Assembly: GCA_963920635.1 (NCBI GenBank)
Contig: OY987298.1
Location: forward strand, 26,700,647 to 26,764,646
Direction: 5' to 3'
Source: Pseudeuparius sepicola
Taxonomy: Eukaryota; Arthropoda; Insecta; Coleoptera; Anthribidae
Length of the DNA: 64,000 bases
Shown here: in pieces, positions 47,941-57,920 of the stretch
Numbering within the stretch: the stretch's first letter is position 1
Layout: each line of letters opens with the position of its first letter
Program-made: the position numbers and the translations under genes
The notes under the pieces: generated by a model
The model's input: the letters and a program-made list of their open reading frames with translations, nothing else
Databases searched by the model: none
What the model was told of the DNA's origin: nothing

Positions 47941-49690
47941 GGTATGCTGGGGGTATTATTCGCCCAACAATTTTTTTAACCACGAATTTGTGCATCTGGA
48001 ATCATTGCAAACGTCCTTGCTAAAATTGGCGAGGATCCGACAATATATAAGTTATCATTTTTGTTCTTAAAGTTGTGCTGGGGGTAGTTTTCGCACAAGA
48101 ATTTTTTTCTACCGCGAATTCGTGAATCTAGAGTCATTATATAAGGACGTAGTTGCCAAAATCGGCCAGGATCCGACAATGAAGTTATATATTTTTTAAA
48201 AGGGTACTGGGGTAGTTTTCGCCCAACAATTTTTTTAAAGTACAGGGTGTTCCCTTATATTTTGACCCACCTCTAGAGCTTATATTTTTCGAGTTAGAAA
48301 AAAATTACTTAAATGAAAGTTGTAGTGTTTTTTCTGAACCGCTAGGATCTGTTACTAGATAAAACAAATGAGCGTCGTAAATTTATGAAAAAATATAAAC
48401 TTACCTTTTTTAATGGAACACCCTGTATATTTGTGGATTTTTGAATTGCACGCATTTTTCCGATTCCAACAATATAAATATGTTATATGTTTGCTCTAAG
48501 CATTTGCATGATATTCCAAATTGCAGATAAATACGATCTTTATATTTAATCAAGGTTGCCATGGAAAAACATTTTAACTTAGGCAAGGGAATTCCTGTCA
48601 ATCCATTATTTTTGGGACAAAACACCTTGGTACCCTACAACTTTCATTTAAGTAATTTTTTCTAACTTGAAAAATAGAGGCTCTATGGGTGGGTCAAAAT
48701 ATACGGGAACACCCTGTACAAATTTGTGCATCGGGAATCATTAGGAACGTCCTTGCTAAAAACGGTGGGAATCGTACCATGAAATTTTCCTTTTTTTCCT
48801 TAAGGGGTAGTGGGGGGTAGTTTTTGCCCAACAAATTTTTTCAACCACGAATTCGCGCATCTAGATTCAATCGCGAATTCGTGAATCTAGAATCATTTAG
48901 AACGTACTTGCTAAAATCGGCCAAGATCCGACAATAATAAAGTTATAATTTTTGTTTTTAAAGGGGTCCTGAGGGTATACTTAGTTTTCGCACAAGAAAT
49001 TTTTTCAACGGCGAATTCGTGACTCTTGTCATTAAAAACGTACTTGCTAAAATCGGCCAGGATCCGATAATGAAGTTATAATTTTTTTAAAGGGATACTG
49101 GGGGTAGTTTCCGACCAACAACTTTTTTAAAGTAGGTACAGATTTGTGCATTATCTGGCATCATTAGGAACGTCCTTGCTAAAAACGGTGGGAATCGTAC
49201 CATGAAAGTTATCTTTTTTCTTTAAGGGGTAGTGGGGGTAGTTTTCGCACAACAAATTTTTTCAACCACGAATTCGCGCATCTGGAATCATTAGGAACGT
49301 TCCTTGCTAAAATTGGCGAGGATCCGACAATGAAGTTATCATTATTTTGTTCTTAAAGGGGTGCTGGAGGGTAGTTTTCGCACAAGAAATTTTTTTCAAC
49401 CACGATTTAGTGCATCTGGAATCATTACGAACGTCCTTTCTAAAATCGGCGAGGATCCGACAATAAAGTGATCATTTTTTTTCCTAAAAGGGCGGTGCTG
49501 GGGATAGTTTTGCCCAACAATTTTTTTAAAGCACGAACTTGAACATCTGGAATCATTAGCTAAAAATCGTACCATGAAAGTTGTCATTTTTTTTTCTTTA
49601 AGGGGTAGTGGAGGTAGTTTTCGCCCAACAATTTTCTTCAACCACGAATTCGTGCATTTGGAATGATTAGGAACGTCCTTACGGGGATCA
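47940..49690. repeat. Satellite-like tandem array, reverse orientation
   Basis: The same units as at 45930-47940 continue on the opposite strand: GGGGGTAGTTTTCGC, then a TTTTTTCAACCACGAATTCG block, GCATCTGGAATCATTAGGA, ACGTCCTTGCTAAAA and GATCCGACAATGAAGTTAT. The head-to-head junction is near 47940. The two arms thus form a very long inverted repeat built from tandem subunits, as in Foldback-type elements. Confidence 0.88.
48243..48716. mobile_element. Fold-back MITE inserted in the array
   Basis: 474 bp between TA dinucleotides, starting CAGGGTGTTCCCTTATAT and ending inverted at CGGGAACACCCTG. It contains a third, internal terminus (GGAACACCCTG then TA at about 48414-48424), so it may be two elements fused or one nested in another. 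Confidence 0.88.
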
Positions 49691-49876
49691 TGATATCAAA
49701 TGAATATTTCAATTTCAACAAGTATTCAGTTAGTCCCAAAATTAAATAGTAAAACCGATAAATTTGGCATCATTGAAATCCTGTACATATTTTCTACATT
49801 GTAGAACAAATATTTACCGTATACTAAGTGTATAGGTAATTAGTAAATAAAATAGGCAGGAATATAATAGTTATTT

Positions 49877-49997
49877 ATGTACCAAGGCACTGAAGTTCAA
49901 CTTTTTATGACTCATGTGGAGTTTAGTTGCTGAGGCCTCTGGCCGAGGCAAATAAACCACATGAGTGATAAAAAGAACTTCAGTGCCGAGGTACATA
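49877..49997. mobile_element. Tiny MITE with about 40-bp inverted ends
   Basis: TATGTACCAAGGCACTGAAG...CTCATGTGG is matched inverted by CCACATGAGTGATAAAAAG...GGTACATA. A GCCTCTGGCC palindrome lies in the middle. A half-copy is at 39626. Confidence 0.82.
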
Positions 49998-50764
49998 TTA
50001 TATTTTTCTTTAAATCGGAAAAAAAAAGTTATATTAGGCAAGAAAATAATAATAAGGGATCACCCGTCCACGAACCGACTACGCGCGGCGTTGCTTGACT
50101 TTACCGATCGCTCTACCTAGGACAAGTATAATGATGTACGGCACCTTCTGACAGAAAAACCAAACTGCTGCTTCTTGTGCAGCCTACACAACAAATCTAT
50201 TGATTTTCAAATTTACTAAAATATGTATACTGAAGGATTGCGCTTCTATAGGAAACAATTTCGCAATGTGTACGAAAAGTTAAATGAGCCTTTATCGGCC
50301 GGGTTTTGAATATTTGGTCACTTTTGACGGGCGATTACTCCGCGTCTGACGTTTGATGTTTTACATCTCGCCAAGGCCTACTTATTGAAAAAATCGTACA
50401 ATAATGGGCTACATTATTGTATGATTTCTGTGCTTTTAATGACGATTTTGGGACATTTTAATGCCGATTTCAAGAAAAATATATTATTTGTAACATCTTC
50501 GTATATTTTAATTAGATAATGATTAGCTCTGAAGCACTATGTATAACTTAGTATACGTCATACGACTTCTGCAACGAAGCAAATAATAAATCCCACAATT
50601 ATTTCGTATAGTTCAAGGCCTCTGACCATCTGCCGGGAAATAGATTTTGATGACCGAAAGCGGTCGCCAGCATAGACAGCGTTTATGAAACCTTTATTCC
50701 TAAACCACCGGCAACACGGTTAGGCTCTTCAGCTGACTGCTGGCGCCTCTAGCGGTGACTTTTA

Positions 50765-50840
50765 GCGGAGGGCATTTTACGGTTTTAAGAATCGAACGAT
50801 TTTGCAGCCGAGCGCTATCTGTTAGGCCAAGGCAAAACCA
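50765..50840 (-). repeat. tRNA-like (SINE head) sequence
   Basis: On the minus strand TGGCCTAACAGATAGCGCTC resembles a pol III A box and CGTTCGATTC a B box about 20 nt later, closer than in a true tRNA. No full cloverleaf forms, so this is a tRNA-derived SINE head or relic and not a tRNA gene. Confidence 0.45.
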
Positions 50841-51015
50841 AGTTTCGGTGTGCTATACATATTTTACGAGCCCGATGCTACTGGCACTTATGTCCGCGTA
50901 GCGTATATTTTCTGTGCTACTACCTACCGACTTGGTGGTGTGGTGATTCGGCTACCTTATCAGTAACGTATTTTCAAGATAAACCTATTTAGTATCATAG
51001 ACAAAGCTACACATA

Positions 51016-52232
51016 CTGGGTGTTCAGATTTTATCCGGAACATCCCTGTAAAATTGTGATGCGCTGCACGATGTTGATGATTTTTTTTTGTGTGTAGAAA
51101 GTGTCCTTACGCATTTGTGGGACATAACGTCATGGTGGCATCACTATTTCACGGCCTGCTATGATTTATTTCAATGCGATTTTTTGGAAAATGCTATTAG
51201 GGATTTTTTTATCGGAAATCTGGCAATGTAGCTTTATTCAGCCCCCTCTGAAACCCCAATATCTCAAGTTTTATTAATTTACTTTGCCGACTAACGAGAT
51301 TTTTTATTTTCAATTAAAAATCAGGAATGCTCTGGAAATAACTGAAAATCGTGCAAACTTATTCATAACTGCCCAAAAATGTCGTATTAATTAAGAAAAT
51401 GGAAAATCACATCAATTTATCTTTTTAAAATAATGCTTAAATATGTAATATTTTTTAGTATGATTTTGTCGATACGAGATGTTAAAAAATGCTATTCGCG
51501 ATTTTTTATATAAAATCTGGCTATGTAGCTTAAATCAGCTCTCCCTGAAACCCAAATATCCCAAGTATTATGAATTTACTTTGTCAACTACCATTTCTAT
51601 AGGACCTTATAGTTGGGATTTTTTTTAAAAATTCAATTAAAAATCAGGAATGCTTTGGAAATATTTGAAAATCGGGTAAGCTTAATCGAAACGTCCCAAA
51701 AATGTCCCATTAAAAAGGAAAATGGAAGACAAACACCATCCTACCGTTTTAAATTAATAGTTAAATATGGCATCTTCACAGATCACAGAAAATATGCCAT
51801 ATTTAGGTATTATTTTAAAACTTTTAAAAATTTTAAAACCGTACGATGGTGTTCTTTTTCTGTTTTCTTCATTAGTGGGTCATTTTTTGGATGTTTATAT
51901 TAAGTTTACCTGATTTTCAAATGTTTTCAAAACATTCCTGCTTTTTAATTGAAAATAAAAAAAAACAATTTTCCCAAATTTAAGGCCCTGCAGAAATGTT
52001 AGTCGGCGAAGTAAATTAATAAAACGTGGGACATTGAGGTTCCAGGAGGTGCTGAATAAACATACGTTGCCAGATTTCCGATAAAAAATCCCTAATAGCA
52101 TTTTCAAAAAATCATATATTAAAATCATATATTAAAATCAACGTCCTACACAGACACACACAAAAATTCACCACAATCGTGCAGCCCATCACAATTTTGC
52201 AGGTCTGTTCCGGATCAAATCTGAACTCTCTG
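51016..52232. mobile_element. Fold-back element with internal direct copy
   Basis: CTGGGTGTTCAGATTTTATC at 51016 is matched inverted at 52200-52232. Arms of about 380 bp include GGGATTTTTTTATCGGAAATC and a CTGAAACCCCAATAT-type block. Between the arms, 51480-51600 repeats part of the left arm directly, so the element holds three copies of this segment. Part of the arm (TTTTTTATCGGAAATCTG) is shared with 4345-4365 in the fold-back element at 4179. Confidence 0.85.
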
Positions 52233-52308
52233 TAAATAGACTGTCAGAACCAGTGTTGAAATTTCCGCTCGCTACGCCAAACATTTTGCATAAAATTTTA
52301 TATAAAAA

Positions 52309-52549
52309 CTACGAAAGCGTAGAGATTTTTTATCCTTGACACTTTTTCTGTCAATTATACATAATTGACACTTTTTCTGTCAATTATATTTATATCGTTG
52401 GCACTTTTTTTCTGTCAATTATACATAATGGTATCAAATACGAATATCTACTATAATTGACAGAAAATAGTGTCAACGATGTATAATTGACAGAAAAAAG
52501 TGTCAAGGATAAAAAAAATCTCGTGTTTCCTCTCTATACGCTTTCGTAG
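52309..52549. mobile_element. Small fold-back element made of an iterated 26-bp motif
   Basis: CTACGAAAGCGTAGAGA at the left faces CTATACGCTTTCGTAG at the right. The left arm holds three copies of TTGxCACTTTTTCTGTCAAT plus TATACA, and the right arm two inverted copies. This is a miniature version of an arm built from subrepeats. Confidence 0.85.
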
Positions 52550-53229
52550 CTTCTAACTATCTATGGCTCCTTTGGCTCCTTTAATCTATGCTAGTATTTA
52601 CATAGAAATCAGTAGGTACTGGAAAAACAAACCAATTTTATTTAATAACCAAGAAAACACATTGCATTTATTATAGTTTTTGTTTTATTGGGCACTTCAA
52701 TATTTTTATGGAAAAATGTACCTGTCTGCGACATGAATTCTTTGCATTCTGTAGAGCATAAATTGAAATCAATACCAGTCTTTGACTTTAGTTTCATGCG
52801 AGAATCAATAGACAAATGAACATCATAATTTTTCTTTTAGTTCTAACTTTAAATATTCTAAAACTTAATACCTAGATATTACTTGTTAAAAATATCAAAA
52901 TTATGTACAATTATTTCTGGCGCAAGTTTTTTTTATCACTACACTTAAACAAAAGTCTGTAGTTTCCTTAGTTTACCTACATAGACTCAGTCAGGCAGGG
53001 ATCACTTATCTTACAGCGTTGTGGTGTTAGTTCCGTTCAGTGCAGATCTGTAAACAAAATTAACCGCGTTAGTTTGTCAATATCGATAAACAGTGTGAAA
53101 AACATCGACCGAAAATAATATTGATAAGAGAACGTTGCAAGTCCAGTTAAGGTTAATCAGATATTTACTTAGGCGTGAAATCGTTGGGTGTCAGTCAACG
53201 ATGAAATGCTCTGCAAAGCATCAACTATA

Positions 53230-53463
53230 CAGTGTGGATAGAAATTGTGGAATATTCCTTATATTTCTTAAAATATTCCTCATATCAAAAACATGTTTTA
53301 ATAAAAGTGTTAGGGGAAATTATTTCCCGTTTAGTGATATCAAGCAGTCTTTCGTAGCACAAAAAATGTGGTTGCCATGGTAACCGATTTAATTATATAT
53401 AATACTCAGAGTATTTCTCTGAGATATAATATAAGCAATATTCCACAATTTCTATCCACACTG
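53230..53463. mobile_element. MITE, CAGTGTGGATAGAAATTGTG termini
   Basis: 234 bp with ends CAGTGTGGATAGAAATTGTG GAATATT and inverted partner, TA on both sides (53228-53229 and 53464-53465). The interior palindromes TTGCCATGGTAACC and CAGAGTATTTCTCTG are also present. Truncated copy at 32700. Confidence 0.9.
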
Positions 53464-54183
53464 TATATCAACAGAAATACGGTGTGTTTCAAAGAAAAGT
53501 AACTCTTTATAAAAAGTTTGGAAACACTTTTTGTATATTTAAAGGCAAGCATCTGAAATCAAAGAAATAATCTTATTTTTTCGATTAAAAAAACTTTGTA
53601 TCACCAGTCACCAGAACCTTTTTTTTATATCCCAATAATATACATGTTGGTCTAACTTTTAGGGGTTAAACTTCAAGAATCTATAGAAAACTTCAAAATA
53701 AGTAGATTTTTTTCATGTATCGAAATCATAACGATTTTTGTTATACAGGGCGCGAAAGTTCAAGTTTTCTTTCATTTTTCCTAAAGGAATACAGATAAGT
53801 CAAATCAATATTTTTGGTATAGTTTAGATACACATTAAATGCTATAAATTAAAACTAATTCGGCCTGTCTATTTCCACCAGTGCCGCATAGGCGGGGGTT
53901 AACCGTCACATTTTTCAATAAAAAAAAATTTTAGGCCACTAGGAAAGAATATTTTTTGCTTTCACTAAATTTCCCAATCAATTCTAGGAAAAAACTCATC
54001 TTGACTTAAAATAAATAAAATAAATAAAAGTAGGTTTAGGCTTTTGAAGTTTTGCACACCTACTCATTGCTAGGGTAAATAAAAAAAACTTGAAAAAAAA
54101 ATGAAATTTAACGCCGTGTATAACGAAAGAGTTATGATTTTGATACATGCAATCCATTTGAACACAACTTGTACACTCGCATA

Positions 54184-54608
54184 GGTAGACCGGGGACAAT
54201 TGAAACAGGGTACAATAGAAACAACCGACATATTGGAAGGATTCCTTAGTTTAAATCACGCGCGCATATATCAAACGCAGCGCCTCTAGCGGGCGCGCTT
54301 AGCTGTCAGTCAGTTACGGCGGCTGTTGTAAATAATGTGCATATCCTCGTTAACGTGATTTCTCACTATCGAAGTAAACTTTTCCATTGAACGAAAAAGG
54401 GTGACACAAGAAATAAGAAAGTAAGTATGTAGCTTTAACCATTGTTATTAGTTCAGTTGGCATATCTCCTTTAGGCAGGGCAGTTTAAATTATTACTTTT
54501 GTCCTAAACTAAAAAGATATTTGAGTGTTTACTAAAGATGTGTCGCTGGGACAATTGAAACAAATCTCATAGGGGACGGTTGAAACATGTTTCAATTGTC
54601 CCCGACGT
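54184..54608 (+). promoter_or_regulatory. Left subterminal motif cluster
   Basis: The motif GGGGACAATTGAAACA is at 54192-54207, a degenerate copy at about 54212-54223, a near copy at 54548-54562, GGGGACGGTTGAAACA at 54572-54587 and an inverted copy at 54588-54603. The last two are back to back and form a palindrome centred near 54588. Confidence 0.8.
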
Positions 54609-54686
54609 AAACTTTTTTTTATTTTATTTAGTATTGTAAGTTCTATTAGGGTATCCAATGGCGCTTAAGTGTCTATTTTGTTTTAG
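54421..54686 (+). other. Possible intron in the transposase 5' leader
   Basis: A consensus donor GTAAGTATGT at 54421 and an acceptor TATTTTGTTTTAG ending at 54686 would place exon 2 one base before the ATG at 54688. Removing this 266-bp stretch would join a leader to the first transposase codon. Prediction from splice signals only. Confidence 0.4.
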
Positions 54687-54687
54687 G

Positions 54688-56634
54688 ATGCCACGAGTAA
54701 GGGTGAGAAGAACGGAAAGAGGTTTAAAATCCGTTTTGGTGTATGAAGAAGCCTATAAAGATGTTACTGAAAATGGGGCATCAATAAGGTCTGTGGCAGC
54801 TAAATTTGACCTACACTACGTGTCATTGAGTAGATTTATTAAAAAGAAAAAGCAAGCAATTGAGCAAGGATCCGCTATCCCAGTCACGATGGGTTATAAT
54901 TGTGTGAGACGAGTATTTAACGTAGACCAGGAAAGAAGCATTGTTGGATATATAATTAAAGCGGCGCATATATTCTACGGGTTACCACCTAAAGAAATTC
55001 GTAAATTAGCCTTTCAGTTGGCCGTGGAATATTCGTTGAATATGCCTAATACCTGGAGACAAAATGCCATGGCAGGGGAGGATTGGTTCTCTGGATTTAT
55101 GAAACGCAATCCAGAACTTTCAGTCCGCTGCGCTCAAGCCACAAGTCTTTCCAGAGCAACTAGTTTCAACGTAACCAACGTAAAACTTTTTTATGATAAT
55201 CTGGCTAACGTAATGGATAGGTATAAATTTGAACCAAAGGATATCTATAATATCGATGAAACGGGGGTAACGACGGTTCAAAAACTTAGTAAAGTTGTAG
55301 CCAAAAGGGGAACAAGACAGGTAGGGGCACTAACGTCGGCGGAAAGAGGAACATTGGTAACTATAGCTTTAGCCGTAAATGCTATCGGTAACAGTATACC
55401 GCCCATTTTTATTTTTCCACGGATAAGATACAAGGATCACTTCGTCCGTGACGGTCCAGTGGGATGTATCGGAGCGGGAAACGCGAGCGGCTGGATGCGA
55501 GAAGATGAGTTTTTGGTATACCTCAGACATTTTCAAAAGCATGCTAAAGCTTCAACAGAAAATAAAGTATTGCTTTTACTCGATAATCACCAGTCGCACA
55601 TAAGTATAAGATGCTTGGATTTCTGTAAAGAAAATGGCATTGTCGTCTTGTCATTTCCCCCGCACTGTTCTCATAAGTTGCAACCTCTAGACCGTTCTGT
55701 CTACGGTCCTTTCAAGAAGGCTTTCAATTCAAGTTGCGATTCGTGGATGAGAAATAATCCAGGAAAAACGATGACAATTTACGACTTGCCCAGCATAGTT
55801 AAATTAGCTCTGCCTCTAGCCCTAACGCCATCAAACATTATAGCTGGATTTATTTGCACAGGCATATGTCCCTTTAATAGAGACATATTTACGGAACTAG
55901 ATTTTGCTCCTTCATATGTCACAGATAGACCAGCTCCCGATAACACAACGCCAAATAATAATGAAGTTCTCCAAGAGGCAAGCGCCAGTGAAGCTCCTAG
56001 TAACAGAGCCGATATTTTGCCAACATCACCACGAGCTCACACTCCGCCAGCGTCACCAAGCACACCTATTACTCCAACATCACCTAGTATTCATACTTCG
56101 CCAGTGCCATCGTGGGCTCATACTCTGCCCGCATCACCAGGCAGTCACATGTTGCCAGCAGCGCCAAACATCTCAAAGGCAGTATTTTCCTGCGGTGACA
56201 CAGGACCAAGCACCTCGCAGGCTGTATTTTCGCCAGAAATCGTTAGACCGTTGCCAAAAGCGCCTCATAGAAAAACAACTGGCAGACGAAAATGTAGGAA
56301 GTCTGCAATTTATACGGACACTCCTGAAAAAAATTCTATCCAAGAGGAATATGAAGCGAAAAAGAAAAGGCAAGTTAAGAAAAAACTTACGGAGTTACAA
56401 GATAAACCAAATACAATTAGACCGTCCAAGAAAACCAAACAACGCCCGGACAATCAGCAACAGAGTGACAGCGACGAAGATGATGACTGTTATTGTCTAG
56501 TTTGCCTGGAACCTTATGGTCGTAGTCGCCCTGGAGAGAAATGGGTGCAGTGCATTGAATGTCGTCATTGGTCTCATGAAGAATGTACCCGTCAAGAGGA
56601 TCTTTATATATGCCACAATTGCTTATCGGAGTGA
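54688..56634 (+). CDS. Pogo-type transposase with C-terminal PHD finger
   Basis: Cuts and rejoins the transposon ends in the nucleus. The Met at 54688 (MPRVRVRRTERG) is preferred. A Met 10 codons upstream is in frame but precedes a likely splice acceptor. Counted from 54688, residues 12-52 form a psq/CENP-B-like helix-turn-helix with RSVAAKFDLHYVSLSRFIKK. The DDE_1 domain carries Asp 190 (YNIDETG), Asp 299 (LLLLDNHQSH) and Asp 335 (LQPLDRSVYG). The last two are separated by 35 residues, a DD35D arrangement, and all three are present. A Pro/Ser-rich linker with HTPPASP-like repeats follows at about 443-490, then basic stretches. At 601-645 is a PHD-type zinc finger (CYCLVCLEPYG, WVQCIECRHWSHEEC, ICHNC). 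The PHD finger could direct integration to a chromatin mark. The frame of 648 codons is intact. Confidence 0.93.
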   Translation: MPRVRVRRTERGLKSVLVYEEAYKDVTENGASIRSVAAKFDLHYVSLSRFIKKKKQAIEQGSAIPVTMGYNCVRRVFNVDQERSIVGYIIKAAHIFYGLPPKEIRKLAFQLAVEYSLNMPNTWRQNAMAGEDWFSGFMKRNPELSVRCAQATSLSRATSFNVTNVKLFYDNLANVMDRYKFEPKDIYNIDETGVTTVQKLSKVVAKRGTRQVGALTSAERGTLVTIALAVNAIGNSIPPIFIFPRIRYKDHFVRDGPVGCIGAGNASGWMREDEFLVYLRHFQKHAKASTENKVLLLLDNHQSHISIRCLDFCKENGIVVLSFPPHCSHKLQPLDRSVYGPFKKAFNSSCDSWMRNNPGKTMTIYDLPSIVKLALPLALTPSNIIAGFICTGICPFNRDIFTELDFAPSYVTDRPAPDNTTPNNNEVLQEASASEAPSNRADILPTSPRAHTPPASPSTPITPTSPSIHTSPVPSWAHTLPASPGSHMLPAAPNISKAVFSCGDTGPSTSQAVFSPEIVRPLPKAPHRKTTGRRKCRKSAIYTDTPEKNSIQEEYEAKKKRQVKKKLTELQDKPNTIRPSKKTKQRPDNQQQSDSDEDDDCYCLVCLEPYGRSRPGEKWVQCIECRHWSHEECTRQEDLYICHNCLSE

Positions 56635-56699
56635 ATATTTTATATTTCATGATTTTCAATTTAAATCTGTTTCGTTAAGCACTAGAATATATACCATCA

Positions 56700-56958
56700 T
56701 CTTTTTCTAAACGCTGTTTCAATTGTCCCAGGTATATGTTTCATTCGTCCCCGTCACGGGGACAATTGAAACAATTTGACAAGCTCGATAATTTTTTGAA
56801 TATCTTATTTATCCATCATTATAGGTTAATGGAGTGATATACATGGAAACCTAATAGGTTATGCTCTCTATGACTAACTTCATAATTTAAAAATTTGCGA
56901 TAGCTGCGGAGAAAAAAAATCAAGAAGCAGAAATGTTTCAATTGTCCCCGGTCTACCC
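56700..56958 (-). promoter_or_regulatory. Right subterminal motif cluster
   Basis: Inverted copies of the GGGGACAATTGAAACA motif are at 56715-56729, 56737-56752 (variant) and 56934-56949, with one direct copy at 56758-56773. The 56737-56773 pair faces each other around CCCCGTCACGGGG. Confidence 0.8.
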
Positions 56959-56960
56959 TA

Positions 56961-57920
56961 CAATATACTTTATAGCTTATCTTGTTGCACAATAACACTA
57001 TTTTCTCTTTGTAACCGTCGTTGTAGTTTTAATGATTCATTAAAATCAAAATGTGTATTTTCAGTTTGTTTTTGTTTTGTTTACAACGTATTTCAGGGTG
57101 AATTATGTTTAAAACCTATTTTTCTAGATCAAGCATACAATTTATTTTTAAAAAGTTTGTATAGCCTCTAACATTCTATTTTGGGATTTAATATATTTTG
57201 ACGACTCGCAATAAATATATTATTCAGAATACCTCTTTCCACTAAGAGACAATTTGGGAATAATTTATGTAATTCTGGAAATTAGATTATTTAAATTTTA
57301 GAATCGTCGTTCGTTAGAGAATATTTCTTTTTTTGTTCCAAAGCGGACGAAATTCGAGAAGCTTTCATTTTCTGGGAGCAAACGGAAAGTTATCGTTTTT
57401 CCATTCCTTTTTCGCAACCTGCTCAGATGCCTGCCGAATCTTTATAAACATTGGAAGTATCAATACCAGGAAAAAGAAATACATATAAGTATCAGTTTAC
57501 TTGTATAACAAAAGTATTAAGTAACCGTACATTTTGAAGTAAAACAATACCAATGTCTAATACAAAAACAAAATAATGTTTGAAAACACGAACAGGTAGA
57601 TAGGACAGACAAAACAAATAAAGATACTAACCACAGAAAATATGTAGCGTATATTTTCTGTGATACTAACAATCAAACTGTACACAGGGGTATTCACGTA
57701 ATATTTCGCCCACTTAATTCTCTAGTTCTAGCAAAAATGGTAAACGCTAATGGTAGGTATAGGAAATATTCCTGCGAGTCTAATGATTGAACTGTCAGGG
57801 GTGACATTTATATAGGGTGTTGTTCTCAACTTAAATTCTCAAATAATGCTAAGAGTCTTTGGTGCGACTCACCGCCTAATTAGAAATTCATGTTTTGCCG
57901 CGAAATAATCAGACACCTTC
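56961..57920. other. Intergenic DNA with one hairpin
   Basis: No gene recognised. CACAGAAAATAT and its inverted copy (57632-57662) form a 12-bp hairpin with loop GTAGCGT, related to the motif at 45530 and 50895. Confidence 0.5.

Larger units (their letters stand above)
54184..56958 (+). mobile_element. Apparently complete pogo-type DNA transposon
   Basis: 2775 bp between TA dinucleotides (54182-54183 and 56959-56960). Ends are GGTAGACCGGGGACAATTG and, inverted, GGGTAGACCGGGGACAATTG, one base longer on the right. One intact transposase frame fills the centre. At least nine copies of a GGGGACAATTGAAACA-like motif lie in the terminal 450 bp on each side and none was noticed in the coding part, so they are likely transposase-binding sites. 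The element lacks obvious damage and could be autonomous. Confidence 0.92.

Noticed and set aside
46900..49690. CRISPR-like regular repeats
   Set aside because: Units are over 100 bp, degenerate throughout with no unique spacers, and in an animal genome.
50765..50840. Functional tRNA gene
   Set aside because: Box A and box B resemblance only. No full cloverleaf or acceptor stem could be drawn.
55904..56500. 198-codon frame inside the pogo transposase region
   Set aside because: Plus-one shadow of the Pro/Ser-rich linker. The transposase frame is continuous and carries the domains.
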